This document shows, piece by piece, positions 26,819 through 36,155 of a stretch of 64,000 bases of DNA (the first letter of the stretch is position 1; each line of letters opens with the position of its first letter). Both the position numbers and the translations under genes were made by a program. The stretch spans positions 248,001 to 312,000 of the forward strand of contig NZ_FYDL01000002.1 in the NCBI RefSeq assembly GCF_900187505.1. The letters run 5' to 3'. The DNA comes from Pseudomonas sp. Irchel s3h17 (GTDB taxonomy: Bacteria > Pseudomonadota > Gammaproteobacteria > Pseudomonadales > Pseudomonadaceae). Below the pieces are notes generated by a model. It saw only the letters and a list, made by a program, of their open reading frames with translations, was not told where the DNA came from and searched no databases.

Positions 26819-27841
26819 ATGAACGCCCCCCGCTCCCCCAAACCTGCGCGCAAGAAGCCTGAGTCCGCGACCCCGGCCAAAGCCGTGGCGCCCCGCGAAA
26901 AGGCCAGCCTGCACCCGCGCAACCGCCACCAGGGCCGTTACGACTTCCCGGCGCTGATCAAGACCACGCCAGAACTGGCGCAGTTCGTGATCATCAACCC
27001 CTATGGCAAAGAGAGCATCGACTTCGCCAGCCCGGATGCGGTGCGGGTGTTCAACCGGGCATTGCTCAAGTCGTTCTATGGCATCGCCCATTGGGACATC
27101 CCGGCCGACTACCTCTGCCCACCAGTTCCGGGGCGTGCCGATTACGTGCACTTTCTTGCCGACCTGCTGGCCAGCGTCAACGACGGTGAGATCCCGCGCG
27201 GCGCTCCGGTCAAGGTGCTCGACATCGGCATGGGTGCCAACTGCGTCTATCCGTTGATCGGCTACAGTGACTACCGCTGGCACTTCCTCGGCTCGGAAAT
27301 CGATCCGACCGCCGTGGCTGCCGCCAAAGCCATTGTGCAATCCAACGGCCTCAACAAAGCCATCCAGCTGCGCCAGCAAAGCAATCCCAAGCACATCCTG
27401 CTGGGATTGCTGGAACCGGGCGAACGTTTTGACCTGACCATGTGCAACCCGCCGTTCCATGCCTCGATGGACGAGGCGACCAAGGGCAGCGAGCGTAAAT
27501 GGCGCGCCCTGGGTCGTGCCGATCCGAAACGTAAACTGCCGGTGCTGAACTTTGGCGGGCAGTCTGCCGAGTTGTGGTGTGAAGGCGGTGAAGCGCGGTT
27601 CGTGACGCAACTGATCGCCGAAAGCGCGCACTTTCAACACAAGGTGCTGTGGTTCAGTACCCTGGTCTCGAAAGCGTCGAACCTGCCAGCCATCCAGACC
27701 GCACTGAAAAAGGCCGGTGTGCTGGAGAGCCAGGTAGTGGAAATGTCCCAGGGGCAAAAGCAGAGCCGCTTTGTCGCCTGGACCTTCCAGACCAAATCCG
27801 AGCAGCAGGTCTGGCGCGAGCGCTGGGTTCGCAAAAGCTGA
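26819..27841 (+). CDS. rlmF: 23S rRNA (adenine(1618)-N6)-methyltransferase
   Basis: A 340-residue SAM-dependent methyltransferase that makes m6A1618 in 23S rRNA. A basic, disordered N-terminus (about 35 residues rich in Lys, Pro and Ala) precedes [19 protein letters not shown], the SAM-binding block [16 protein letters not shown], and the catalytic NPPF motif in [11 protein letters not shown] typical of adenine-N6 methylases. I took ATG 26819 because the family signature starts shortly after it; the upstream in-frame extension runs through a REP unit. It converges on hupN. Confidence 0.93.
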   Translation: MNAPRSPKPARKKPESATPAKAVAPREKASLHPRNRHQGRYDFPALIKTTPELAQFVIINPYGKESIDFASPDAVRVFNRALLKSFYGIAHWDIPADYLCPPVPGRADYVHFLADLLASVNDGEIPRGAPVKVLDIGMGANCVYPLIGYSDYRWHFLGSEIDPTAVAAAKAIVQSNGLNKAIQLRQQSNPKHILLGLLEPGERFDLTMCNPPFHASMDEATKGSERKWRALGRADPKRKLPVLNFGGQSAELWCEGGEARFVTQLIAESAHFQHKVLWFSTLVSKASNLPAIQTALKKAGVLESQVVEMSQGQKQSRFVAWTFQTKSEQQVWRERWVRKS

Positions 27842-27895
27842 GTCGCGGCTGAAACAGCGGTTGACCCTGGGTCAATCGCTAACTGGCAGACACAA

Positions 27896-27935
27896 AAAAG
27901 CCGTGCCCTGATCGCTCCGCGGCACGGCTTTCTTT
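27896..27935. terminator. Bidirectional terminator between rlmF and hupN
   Basis: AAAGCCGTGCC and GGCACGGCTTT form a perfect 11-bp stem with a 13-nt loop. An A-run precedes it and a T-rich stretch follows it. It ends both convergent genes. Confidence 0.88.
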
Positions 27936-27943
27936 TATGTGTC

Positions 27944-28225
27944 TTACTTGTTAACAGCGTCGGTCAGGCCTTTAGCCACGACCAGCTTGATAACTTTCTT
28001 GGCAGCGATTTCGATGGCAGCGCCAGTCGAAGGGTTGCGGCCGGTACGGGCAGGACGCTCGGTCACTTTCAGCTTACCGATACCTGGCAGGGTGATTTCG
28101 CCGCCGTTTTCCAGTTGATCAGCAACGATTTGGCCCAGTTGGTCCAGTGCGTTACGCGCGGTGGTTTTTGGCGCGTCGATAGCTTCAGCGATATCGGCGA
28201 TCAGTTGGTCTTTAGTAAGAGCCAT
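27944..28225 (-). CDS. hupN: HU-family nucleoid protein HupN
   Basis: A 93-residue histone-like protein that bends and compacts DNA as a dimer. The HU/IHF signature is GKLKVTERPARTGRNPSTGAA, with the proline-containing beta-arm tip at RNPSTG. The sequence MALTKDQLIADIAEAIDAPK is the HupN type of Pseudomonas, distinct from HupA and HupB. ATG 28225 has an upstream GGAAGG at suitable spacing; an in-frame upstream ATG would add 27 unrelated residues. HupN being next to yejK puts two nucleoid-associated proteins side by side, divergently transcribed. Confidence 0.93.
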   Translation of the reverse strand: MALTKDQLIADIAEAIDAPKTTARNALDQLGQIVADQLENGGEITLPGIGKLKVTERPARTGRNPSTGAAIEIAAKKVIKLVVAKGLTDAVNK

Positions 28226-28621
28226 GTAGTGTTCCTTCCCTATCAAATTCATATGGATTGCAGAGTGCAGTGTCAGCCATCGAGCCCGATCTTCTGGATC
28301 TGGCACCCTCGGCTACAACACCGACGGGTCGGGGTTATAGATGCCGAAATCAGGGTTTGGTTCGACCTGACAAATGCTGAATGCACGCTTAACGCAGTGA
28401 CTTCGCGTAAGACGGGGCAAAACTAGCACAGAGACGGGGAAATATCCGCCTCTACCTACCCATTTGGTCAGCTTTATTGCTCTAAATCGGGAAAAAACCG
28501 CATAAGCCCGGCCCGACTGGCCTCAACGGCCGTTCAAGCACCGCCAAAACCGGCAGGTGCGGTACACTGGGCACTTTTTCGGGGGAGCACGCCCTCCTCC
28601 ATTCATTGAGCCGAGAAGCCC
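28226..28621. promoter_or_regulatory. Divergent hupN-yejK control region
   Basis: A 396-bp gap with no credible gene. It must hold the promoters of hupN (leftward) and yejK (rightward). TATAAC-like and TACACT-like -10 candidates are present (near 28332 on the minus strand and 28563 on the plus strand), but neither has a convincing -35. Confidence 0.5.
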
Positions 28622-29626
28622 ATGCCGATCCGTCATTGCATCGTCCACCTGATCGACAAAAAACCCGACGGCACCCCCGCAGTTCTCCACGCCCGCGACT
28701 CGGAACTGGCAGAGTCCACCGCCATCGAGAACATGCTCGCCGACCTCAACGAGAGCTACAACGCCAAACAGGGCAAGGCCTGGGGATTTTTCCACGCCGA
28801 ATCCGGTGCACACCCGTTCAGCGGCTGGCTGAAGGAATACCTTGAGGGCGGCAAGGACTTCACCGCGTTCAGCCGCATTGCAGTGGAACACCTGCAGAAG
28901 CTGATGGAGGAGTCCAACCTGTCGACCGGCGGCCACGTGCTGTTCGCCCACTACCAGCAAGGCATGACCGACTACCTGGCCATCGCCCTGCTGCACCACA
29001 GCGAAGGCGTGGCCGTGACCGACCAGCTCGACGTGACCCCGTCCCGGCACCTGGACCTGGGCCAGTTGCACCTGGCGGCGCGGATCAATGTCTCCGAGTG
29101 GCAGAACAACAAGCAGTCCAGGCAGTACATCTCGTTCATCAAGGGCAAGAACGGGAAAAAGGTGTCGGAGTATTTCCGCGACTTCATCGGCTGCCAGGAA
29201 GGCGTCGACGGCCCGGGCGAGACCCGTACCCTGCTCAAGGCCTTCAGTGACTTCGTCGAAAGCGAAGACCTGCCCGAAGACGACGCCCGCGAGAAGACCA
29301 AGACCCTGGTCGACTACGCCAGCAGCCAGGCCAAGCTCGGCGAGCCGATGGGCCTGGAGGAGCTGTCCGGACTGATCGACGAAGAACGTCCGAAAGCCTT
29401 CTACGATCACATCCGCAACAAGGACTACGGCCTGTCGCCCGAGATTCCGGCAGACAAGCGTACCCTGAACCAGTTCCGCCGCTTCACCGGCCGCGCCGAA
29501 GGCCTGTCCATCAGTTTCGAAGCGCACCTGCTGGGTTCGAAGATCGAATACGACGAAGAGGCCGGCACCCTGATCATCAAAGGCCTGCCGACCTCCCTGA
29601 CCGACCAGCTCAAGCGTCGTAACTGA
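28622..29626 (+). CDS. yejK: Nucleoid-associated protein YejK (NdpA family)
   Basis: A 334-residue member of the NdpA/YejK family, found on the nucleoid with poorly defined function. Recognised by [20 protein letters not shown], FCYxQ-like segments such as [19 protein letters not shown], and the C-terminal block [20 protein letters not shown]. Length is close to the E. coli protein (335). The stop TGA overlaps the ATG of the glutaredoxin-like gene (TGATG), so the two are coupled. Confidence 0.93.
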   Translation: MPIRHCIVHLIDKKPDGTPAVLHARDSELAESTAIENMLADLNESYNAKQGKAWGFFHAESGAHPFSGWLKEYLEGGKDFTAFSRIAVEHLQKLMEESNLSTGGHVLFAHYQQGMTDYLAIALLHHSEGVAVTDQLDVTPSRHLDLGQLHLAARINVSEWQNNKQSRQYISFIKGKNGKKVSEYFRDFIGCQEGVDGPGETRTLLKAFSDFVESEDLPEDDAREKTKTLVDYASSQAKLGEPMGLEELSGLIDEERPKAFYDHIRNKDYGLSPEIPADKRTLNQFRRFTGRAEGLSISFEAHLLGSKIEYDEEAGTLIIKGLPTSLTDQLKRRN

Positions 29627-29976
29627 TGCTCGCAGGCGTCCTGAAGAAGTTCCTGCTGATCTTGCTGGTGGTAGTGACCTACCAGAACTGGGGCAAGATC
29701 GAGCGGGTATTCAACCCCTCGCAAGGGGTGTCCGCGCAGATCCAGGCCAATGCCAGGGTCACGCTCTATGCCACCGAGTGGTGTGGCTACTGCAAGCTGA
29801 TCCGGCGCTTTCTCGACCAGAAAGGTATTCCCTACCAGGAATTCGATATCGAAAAGGACGCTGATGCGCGCAAGGCCTATGAAGCATTGGGCGGCCGGGG
29901 GATTCCGGTGCTGGACGTGAACGGCACCTTGATTCGCAGGTATGACCCCGAGGCGATCCTTGCAGCACTGAAATAA
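29626..29976 (+). CDS. Membrane-anchored glutaredoxin-like protein
   Basis: A 116-residue protein. A hydrophobic N-terminal segment (about residues 5-19, VLKKFLLILLVVVTY) probably anchors it, followed by a short linker and a glutaredoxin fold. The redox motif is Cys53-Gly-Tyr-Cys56 in YATEWCGYCK, and the cis-proline loop is RGIPVLDVNG. The anchor suggests periplasmic disulfide chemistry, but topology is inferred. It starts on the last base of the yejK stop codon. Confidence 0.85.
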   Translation: MLAGVLKKFLLILLVVVTYQNWGKIERVFNPSQGVSAQIQANARVTLYATEWCGYCKLIRRFLDQKGIPYQEFDIEKDADARKAYEALGGRGIPVLDVNGTLIRRYDPEAILAALK

Positions 29977-30025
29977 ACCATCAGGCTTGCGCAACTCTGT
30001 CTGGACCGGGGACATAGCTACCCCT

Positions 30026-30167
30026 GTGGCGAGGGACCTTGCTCCCGCTCGAGTGCGCAGCGCTCGTAAACAGGCAAACCGGTTCTGTCAGGCAAAACGC
30101 GAATACCGCTTCTACGACAGCTTCGCCCGAGCGCGGACCGGCCGGCGGGAGCAAGCTCCCTCGCTAT
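30026..30167. repeat. REP pair, diverged copy
   Basis: The left unit GTGGCGAGGGACCTTGCTCC carries a G-to-C change relative to other copies. The right unit ends GGAGCAAGCTCCCTCGCTAT, itself altered at the end. It occupies the gap between the convergent glutaredoxin-like and GST genes. Confidence 0.82.
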
Positions 30168-30194
30168 AAAGGCCCACGCCCGACTCAACGACTG

Positions 30195-31130
30195 TCAGCA
30201 GGCTTCGATGCGGAAACCAAAGCGCGGAAAGTGCACATGCACCAAGCCTGCCCGCTCATCTTCGCGACGCACAATCAATTCTTCGCTACCAGCAAACAGC
30301 AGCTCCCCCGAGACCGGGTCAACGCCATAGTCAGTGGCGGCAATCACCACCTGCTGACCCGCCTTGAAGCCGTTTGGCTCAACGAACAGTTCATCCGGCA
30401 AGGCCGCCGGTTGTGAATCCCGTGCCACCTGCAGCGCCTCTTCGGCCGTCATCTCGCTGAACGCGCCATGTCCGAAGCCCTGCACCCGACCCAGCCATGC
30501 CGATACCGCTGGATAGGCATCGACCAGCGGCGAGGTCACCGGCGTGCCCTTGAGGAACCACAGCGGGTGAGCCATGGCGAAGTCGGCAATCGAAGGCTCG
30601 CCAAACAGGTAATCCCCCTCCTCGCGCTGCAACTGCTGCTCAAGACGCGCCATGATCGTCGGCCACTGATGGTTGGCCTGCTCGGCCGACAAGCGAGTGG
30701 CACTGCCGCCGCTGAACAACCCGGCACGGTCGGCGACAAACGCCTTGACCGCGTGCGGTGGCAACTTGCCGAAGCGCACCGCGATCGATTCCGGCTGGAA
30801 CACCAGGCTCACCGCATGCTGGAACACCACCGAGTCAGCCCAGGCAGCGAAGCTGGCGGTGATCATTTCCCGGCCTTCCGGGAAGAACCCCGGCAAGGCC
30901 TTTTCCTGCTCGAGACGCCGCGCAATCAGCGCCGTATCGCAATAGACATCCGCGCCTACCTGCAACACCGGGGTCCGGCGATAACCGCCAGTCAGCGCGG
31001 TGAGGTCAGGCTTGGGCATCACCGGCGAAATATTGACCGAGCGCCAGGACAGGCCCTTGAAGCCCAGCAACAGGCGCGCCTTTTCCGCGAATGGGGACGC
31101 CGGGTAATGATGAAGAATCAACTCGGACAT
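30195..31130 (-). CDS. Glutathione S-transferase family protein with C-terminal extension
   Basis: A 311-residue cytoplasmic protein. The thioredoxin-like N-terminal domain (HHYPASPFAEKARLLLGFKG, then RRTPVLQVGADVYCDT) is GST-like, and a helical domain includes EGDYLFGEPSIADFAMAHPL. About 90 extra residues at the end (from ELFVEPNGFKAGQQVV) look beta-rich and are not part of a classic GST. The start at 31130 (MSELILHHYP) places the fold correctly. Substrate unknown. Confidence 0.85.
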   Translation of the reverse strand: MSELILHHYPASPFAEKARLLLGFKGLSWRSVNISPVMPKPDLTALTGGYRRTPVLQVGADVYCDTALIARRLEQEKALPGFFPEGREMITASFAAWADSVVFQHAVSLVFQPESIAVRFGKLPPHAVKAFVADRAGLFSGGSATRLSAEQANHQWPTIMARLEQQLQREEGDYLFGEPSIADFAMAHPLWFLKGTPVTSPLVDAYPAVSAWLGRVQGFGHGAFSEMTAEEALQVARDSQPAALPDELFVEPNGFKAGQQVVIAATDYGVDPVSGELLFAGSEELIVRREDERAGLVHVHFPRFGFRIEAC

Positions 31131-31217
31131 GCTGGTTCCGCCGCTTGTGTGAGGAATCGGCAGCTTAACGCGCAATCGGATAGCAGCCTACCCATCCGCG
31201 TGATGGACACTTATCAG

Positions 31218-31538
31218 TCAGATTGATAAGCCGGCAGCTGCGCTCGCCACCAGGCATTCCTTGGCGCTTTTCCTGAGTTTCTTGATCAGGCGCTCCTGAC
31301 GCAGCGCTTCGCTTTTGTTGCGGCAGACTTCGGTATAGACCAACTCCACCGCCGGGCTTGAGAGAAAAAACCGCGCACCTTTGCCGCTCTGGTGCTTGGC
31401 GAAACGCTTGACCGGATCGTCGCTGATGCCGCAGTACAACGAACCGTTGGCCGCGCGAACAAGGTAGACGAACCAGGGTTTGCCGAGCGCAATCGCTGGC
31501 TCATCAGAATGGGAGGAGGTATCGCTCAGGGTGCTCAC
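31218..31538 (-). CDS. GIY-YIG nuclease-domain protein (UPF0213 type)
   Basis: A 106-residue single-domain member of the GIY-YIG superfamily. The signature is split as [20 protein letters not shown] (Y-V and Y-C-G in place of GIY and YIG), followed by the conserved Arg/His region [15 protein letters not shown] and the glutamate [14 protein letters not shown]. Proteins of this type are small DNA-end or flap-associated nucleases of uncertain role. Transcribed alone. Confidence 0.88.
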   Translation of the reverse strand: MSTLSDTSSHSDEPAIALGKPWFVYLVRAANGSLYCGISDDPVKRFAKHQSGKGARFFLSSPAVELVYTEVCRNKSEALRQERLIKKLRKSAKECLVASAAAGLSI

Positions 31539-31580
31539 GTGACGCTCAAGGCTTGCTAAGGAAGACAGGCTGCGATCTTA

Positions 31581-32051
31581 TCAGCGACCGGCCTGGAACG
31601 CCTTCAAACCCTTCAAAGCCTGGGCCCGAACGGCGTTGCCCACCAGCGGCGTCCAGCCCAGCAACAGCCCTTTGAAGCCCAGCGCCTGACGTGACCAGCG
31701 CCACACGTCGAAATGATCGTGGTGCTCGCAGATCTTGCCGTCACGGAACACAAAACGCGCCTGGATATCGTTGACCACCGTGTTGCCGGTCTGGCTGAAC
31801 AGGTACGTGGCCACCCAGTGAGCAGTGCCCGTGAGTTCGTCGGCACGCACGCTGTCGAAGGTCAGGGAGAAATCCCTGGCCCGGGTGGTGAGCATCCGCC
31901 ACATGTCGCCGGCATCGCGCCCGCGCAACTCGCCAAAGGCCGGATCACTGAACACCACGTCCTCGGTGTAGCAGGCGCTCATGGCTTCGGCATCCAGCCG
32001 CTGGAAGGCTTGATAGAACTCAGTGATCAAGGCGCGGTTGGCGTCACTCAT
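31581..32051 (-). CDS. NTF2-like (SnoaL-type) domain protein
   Basis: A 156-residue protein with the NTF2-like cone fold: LITEFYQAFQRLDAEAMSAC, YTEDVVFSDPAFGELRG and HDHFDVWRWSRQALGFKG. Members serve as isomerases, polyketide cyclases or ligand-binding proteins. The polar residues in HDHFD could be functional, but no substrate can be named. It has no signal peptide. Confidence 0.82.
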   Translation of the reverse strand: MSDANRALITEFYQAFQRLDAEAMSACYTEDVVFSDPAFGELRGRDAGDMWRMLTTRARDFSLTFDSVRADELTGTAHWVATYLFSQTGNTVVNDIQARFVFRDGKICEHHDHFDVWRWSRQALGFKGLLLGWTPLVGNAVRAQALKGLKAFQAGR

Positions 32052-32150
32052 GGGCAGGCTCCGGACAATCGACAGGTACCTGGACGATAGTCTGCAAACG
32101 TCGGGAAAACTACCGGTATTCGCCAGGCAAATACCGGCAGTGCGTCGATC

Positions 32151-33443
32151 TCATAGCCTTTCGCTTTCAACCTGCACGTACAGCGAGCGACCGGCACCTA
32201 GCCCGGCGATGATCGCACCGAGACCTATGACCCCGAAAATCCAGCCCACCGCGGTCCAGCCACCCGTCCAGTCATGCACGATACCGACCGCAAACGGCCC
32301 CATGGAGGCCAGGGTGTAACCGAAACCCTGGGCCATGCTCGACAGGTTGGCCGCCACATGGGCATCACGCGAACGCAGCACAATCAAGGTCAGGGCCAGG
32401 GCGAACGTGGCGCCCTGCCCCAGACCCAACAGAATCGCCCAGCCCCACAAGCCTTCGATCGGTGCATACAGACAACCAAACAGCCCGCCGAGGGTCATCA
32501 ACATCACCACCACAATCGCCAGGCGCTGATCCTTGCCACGCGTGGCCAGCCAGGGAGCGGCCAATGAACTGGCCAACTGCACGATCACCGAGCCGGACAG
32601 CACCAGCCCGGCCTGGGTGGGCGTCAGGCCACGGCCAATCAGGATCGACGGCAACCAGCCGAACACGATGTAGGCCAGCGACGATTGCAGGCCCATGTAC
32701 AGGGTCACTTGCCAGGCCAGTGGATCGCGCAGCAAGCCGCGCACCCGATACGCCACGTTGTGCGCGCCCTGTCGGCTGCCGACTTGCGGCAGCCAGAAGA
32801 TCACCGCGACCAGCGCCGGGATCATCCAGAAGCCAAGACCCAGCGCCCAGCGGTCGCCGAAATGCTCGCTCAAGGGCACCGTTGCACCGGCGGCCATGGC
32901 GGCGCCCAGGCACAGGGCCATGGTGTACACCCCGGTCATGGTGCCAGCGTGCTTGGCGAAGTCGCGCTTGACGATGCCCGGCAGCAACACGCCGATCACG
33001 CCAATGCTGGCGCCCGCCAGAATGCTGCCGGCAAACAGGCCGATCTCACCGAAGGAACTGCGCAGGACTATCCCCCCCGCCAGGGTCAACAGAATCCCCA
33101 GGACCACGCGCTCGGCGCCAAAACGCCGCGCCAGCACCGGCGCCAGCGGGGCAAACAGGCCCAGGCACAGCACCGGCAAGGTGGTGAGCAAACCGGCCTG
33201 GGCCGCCGACAATCCAAGGTTCTTCGACACATCGCCAAGCAACGGCGCCATGCTCGACAGCGCCGGGCGCAGATTCAGTGCCACCAGCACCAGCCCCAGC
33301 AACAACAGCCACGGGCGACGCAATACCGGATGGCTTTGCTGGACCTGTTCGTCATCGGCCTCGGCATCGATCAGCAGCTCTTCGAGCTCCGTCGCACGTT
33401 TGGCCTGGGTCGTGCTGTTGGGGGGCGCCTGCTGGCTGGACAT
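32151..33443 (-). CDS. MFS transporter, CynX/NimT family
   Basis: About 430 residues with twelve predicted membrane segments after a ~55-residue hydrophilic N-terminus (ELEELLIDAEADDEQVQQSH). RPALSSMAPLLGDVSKNLGL is the first-helix region typical of the CynX/NimT branch, which handles cyanate or 2-nitroimidazole-like small molecules. The substrate here is unknown. Starts are possible at 33443 (MSSQQAPP) and 33467. The latter overlaps the end of the FadR-type regulator, so the two genes form a coupled operon and the regulator probably controls the transporter. Confidence 0.85.
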   Translation of the reverse strand: MSSQQAPPNSTTQAKRATELEELLIDAEADDEQVQQSHPVLRRPWLLLLGLVLVALNLRPALSSMAPLLGDVSKNLGLSAAQAGLLTTLPVLCLGLFAPLAPVLARRFGAERVVLGILLTLAGGIVLRSSFGEIGLFAGSILAGASIGVIGVLLPGIVKRDFAKHAGTMTGVYTMALCLGAAMAAGATVPLSEHFGDRWALGLGFWMIPALVAVIFWLPQVGSRQGAHNVAYRVRGLLRDPLAWQVTLYMGLQSSLAYIVFGWLPSILIGRGLTPTQAGLVLSGSVIVQLASSLAAPWLATRGKDQRLAIVVVMLMTLGGLFGCLYAPIEGLWGWAILLGLGQGATFALALTLIVLRSRDAHVAANLSSMAQGFGYTLASMGPFAVGIVHDWTGGWTAVGWIFGVIGLGAIIAGLGAGRSLYVQVESERL

Positions 33444-33456
33444 AGGGCTCTCGGTC

Positions 33457-34116
33457 TCACGGTTCATTGATCAACTGCCGGCAAATGGCTTTGGCCCGCT
33501 GCGGGTCGCGCTGCTCGACGGCATCGAGCAGATCGATGTGCAGATCGAACACGGCTTGACGCCTGGGGGTGATGTTCAGGGTCTCGCGCAGTTGTGCGCC
33601 GACGATGCTGGAGAAATAGCGGTACAGCTCACTCAGGGTCGGGTTGTGCGCGGCGTCCACCAAACGGCGATGGAACACCATGTCGCACGCGACGTAGCTG
33701 TCCAGATCGCCATGGTAGTGACTGCCGCTGACGGCCAGCGCTTCACGCAACGCAATCAGGTCTTCATCGGTACGGCGCAGCGCCGCCAGGCCTATGGCCT
33801 CGACTTCCAGGATGTGCCGGGTCTCCCGCGCCTGCTCGTGGGAGCAACGGGACAAGGCTTTCATCGTATCGAGCGGATCGACCACTGCCCGCAGGTAACT
33901 GCCGTCGCCCTGGCGGATTTCGATCAGCCCGGAAAACGCCAACACGCGCATGGCTTCGCGCACCGTGTTACGGCTGATGCCCAACTCACTCGCCAGCTCC
34001 GGCTCCGTGGGCAGGCGCTGGCCGACGGTCCAGGTGCCGGTATTGATACGCAGGCGCAGCTGTTCAAGGGCCTGATCGACCAGGGAACGCTTAACCAGAG
34101 GGAAGGTGTCTGTCAT
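33457..34116 (-). CDS. FadR-subfamily GntR transcriptional regulator
   Basis: A 219-residue regulator. The N-terminal winged helix has LRINTGTWTVGQRLPTEPEL and GISRNTVREAMRVLAFSGLI, and the C-terminal all-helical FCD ligand domain has the metal-binding pattern around DMVFHRRLVDAAHN and DLHIDLLDAV. The start at 34116 has AAGGG 8 nt upstream. A palindrome lies just before it, which fits autoregulation. Its likely target is the downstream MFS gene; the ligand is unknown. Confidence 0.9.
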   Translation of the reverse strand: MTDTFPLVKRSLVDQALEQLRLRINTGTWTVGQRLPTEPELASELGISRNTVREAMRVLAFSGLIEIRQGDGSYLRAVVDPLDTMKALSRCSHEQARETRHILEVEAIGLAALRRTDEDLIALREALAVSGSHYHGDLDSYVACDMVFHRRLVDAAHNPTLSELYRYFSSIVGAQLRETLNITPRRQAVFDLHIDLLDAVEQRDPQRAKAICRQLINEP

Positions 34117-34128
34117 GAAATTCGCCCT

Positions 34129-34149
34129 TTCATCCAATCATAGGATGAA
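34129..34149. promoter_or_regulatory. Candidate operator of the FadR-type regulator
   Basis: TTCATCC-AATCATA-GGATGAA: two perfect 7-bp arms around a 7-nt spacer, 13 bp upstream of the regulator start. This is where an autorepressor would bind. FadR-type regulators commonly use such palindromes, but their classical core TGGTnnnACCA is not present. Confidence 0.5.
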
Positions 34150-34223
34150 TTTTCCGGCATGTTAGTCAGGTTAATCCGACAGAGCAACGGGTTACCGGGT
34201 GGATGGTCAAAAATCGAGGGCAA

Positions 34224-34254
34224 AAATAAACCCGGAACACTGTCCGGGTTTATT
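34224..34254. terminator. Terminator of the aap operon
   Basis: AAATAAACCCGG pairs with CCGGGTTTATTT around a 7-nt loop, just after aapP. The T-run on the minus strand fits termination of aapJQMP. Confidence 0.85.
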
Positions 34255-34271
34255 TCATTACCAAGCCTGGA

Positions 34272-35036
34272 TCAATGCAGGATCTGGCTCAGGAACAGCT
34301 TGGTGCGCTCGTTCTGCGGATTGTCGAAGAAGTCGTTCGGCGCTGCCTGTTCGACGATTTCGCCCTTGTCCATGAAGATCACGCGGTTGGCCACGGTACG
34401 GGCGAAGCCCATCTCGTGGGTCACGCAGAGCATGGTCATGCCGTCTTCGGCCAGGCCGATCATGGTGTCCAGTACCTCTTTCACCATCTCGGGGTCGAGT
34501 GCCGAAGTCGGTTCGTCGAACAGCATGATTTTCGGCTTCATGCACAAGGCACGGGCAATCGCCACACGCTGTTGCTGACCGCCGGACAGTTGCCCCGGGT
34601 ACTTGAGCGCCTGCTCTGGAATGCGTACGCGCTCCAGGTAATGCATGGCAATTTCCTCGGCCTTGCGCTTGGGCATCTTGCGCACCCACATCGGCGCCAG
34701 GGTGCAGTTCTGCAAAATGGTCAGGTGCGGGAACAGGTTGAAGTGCTGGAACACCATGCCGACTTCACGGCGAATCGCTTCGATCTGCTTGAGGTCGTTG
34801 GTCAGTTCCACGCCATCCACCACGATGCGGCCCTGCTGGTGTTCTTCCAGGCGATTGAGGCAACGGATGGTGGTGGACTTGCCGGAACCCGACGGTCCGC
34901 ACAGCACGATACGCTCGCCCTGCTTGACGTTGAGGTTGATGTCTTTCAACACGTGGAACTGGCCGTACCACTTGTTGACGCCCTGCATCTGAATAATGCC
35001 TTCAGGGCTCACAGGCTGTTTGATCGCTTCACTCAT
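34272..35036 (-). CDS. aapP: ABC transporter ATP-binding protein, general L-amino acid type
   Basis: A 254-residue ATPase energising the AapJQMP importer. It has Walker [10 protein letters not shown], the signature [15 protein letters not shown], Walker [13 protein letters not shown] and the H-loop [10 protein letters not shown]. It is the last gene of aapJ-Q-M-P, 11 nt after aapM and just before the operon terminator. The polar amino-acid ATPase family is closely knit, so assignment as AapP rests on the neighbouring permeases. Confidence 0.94.
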   Translation of the reverse strand: MSEAIKQPVSPEGIIQMQGVNKWYGQFHVLKDINLNVKQGERIVLCGPSGSGKSTTIRCLNRLEEHQQGRIVVDGVELTNDLKQIEAIRREVGMVFQHFNLFPHLTILQNCTLAPMWVRKMPKRKAEEIAMHYLERVRIPEQALKYPGQLSGGQQQRVAIARALCMKPKIMLFDEPTSALDPEMVKEVLDTMIGLAEDGMTMLCVTHEMGFARTVANRVIFMDKGEIVEQAAPNDFFDNPQNERTKLFLSQILH

Positions 35037-35047
35037 AAACTACGCTC

Positions 35048-36145
35048 CTAACGCTTGTGGCCTGTGTCCAGCTTGCGTTCCAAATGCATGGAATAGCGGG
35101 ACATACCAAAACAGAAAATCCAGAACACCAGGGCCGCGAACACGTAGCCTTCAGTGGCCATGCCCAGCCATTTCGGGTCGGCGGCGGCTTGCTTGACGCT
35201 GTTGAGCAAGTCGAACAGGCCGATGATGATCACCAGGCTCGTGTCCTTGAACAGCGCAATGAAGGTATTGACGATGCCGGGAATCACCAGCTTCAGGGCT
35301 TGCGGCAGAATCACCAGGCCCATGCTGCGCCAGTAACCCAGGCCCATCGCCGCAGCCGCTTCGTACTGACCCTTGGGGATCGCTTGCAGGCCGCCCCGTA
35401 CCACCTCGGCAACGTAGGCCGACTGGAACAGGATGACCCCGATCAAGGCCCGCAGCAGCTTGTCGAAGTTCATGCCTTCGGGCAGGAACAACGGCAGCAT
35501 CACCGACGACATGAACAGCACCGTGATCAATGGCACGCCGCGCCAGAACTCGATGAAGGTCACGCAGACCACACGAATCGCCGGCATGTTCGAGCGCCGC
35601 CCCAACGCCAACACGATCCCCAGCGGCAAGGCGCCGGCAATCCCGACCGTGGCGATCACCAGGGTCAGCATCAGGCCGCCCCATTGGCTAGTCGCCACGG
35701 TGGTGATGCCGAAGATGCCGCCATTCAGCAGGAAGTAGGCAAAGATCGGGTACAGCACCAGGAAGCCCAGGCCGTACACCGCCTTGTGGTGGAAACGCGA
35801 GATGAACAGTGGCGCCACGCCGAGTACCGCCAGCCACACGGTCAGGTCAACGCGCCAGCGCAGATCCGTCGGGTAGTAGCCGTACATGAACTGGCCAAAG
35901 CGCTGCTGGATGAACACCCAGCAGGCGCCCTCCTTTGTGCAGTCGGCCTGGCTGGTGCCGACCCAGTTGGCGTCAAGGATCGCCCACTGCAGGATCGGCG
36001 GGACCACCAGGTAAATCAGGTAGAACGCCAGCAGGGTCAGCAGGGTGTTGAGCCAACTGGAGAACATGTGCTCCCGCATCCACGCCACCACACCGATACT
36101 GCGGTTAGGGGCTGGCATGTCAGGTTTGAAAATATGAATGCTCAT
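35048..36145 (-). CDS. aapM: General L-amino acid ABC permease AapM
   Basis: A 365-residue inner-membrane permease with a long N-terminal region before the BPD_transp_1 core, a feature of AapM. The EAA loop reads YEAAAAMGLGYWRSMGLVIL-PQALK. Several membrane segments are visible (TLLTLLAFYLIYLVVPPIL, VYGLGFLVLYPIFAYFLL and others). Cys-containing ADCTKEGACW lies in an external loop. It starts 10 nt after aapQ and pairs with it as the translocation channel. Confidence 0.93.
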   Translation of the reverse strand: MSIHIFKPDMPAPNRSIGVVAWMREHMFSSWLNTLLTLLAFYLIYLVVPPILQWAILDANWVGTSQADCTKEGACWVFIQQRFGQFMYGYYPTDLRWRVDLTVWLAVLGVAPLFISRFHHKAVYGLGFLVLYPIFAYFLLNGGIFGITTVATSQWGGLMLTLVIATVGIAGALPLGIVLALGRRSNMPAIRVVCVTFIEFWRGVPLITVLFMSSVMLPLFLPEGMNFDKLLRALIGVILFQSAYVAEVVRGGLQAIPKGQYEAAAAMGLGYWRSMGLVILPQALKLVIPGIVNTFIALFKDTSLVIIIGLFDLLNSVKQAAADPKWLGMATEGYVFAALVFWIFCFGMSRYSMHLERKLDTGHKR

Positions 36146-36155
36146 GCGCGTTTCC

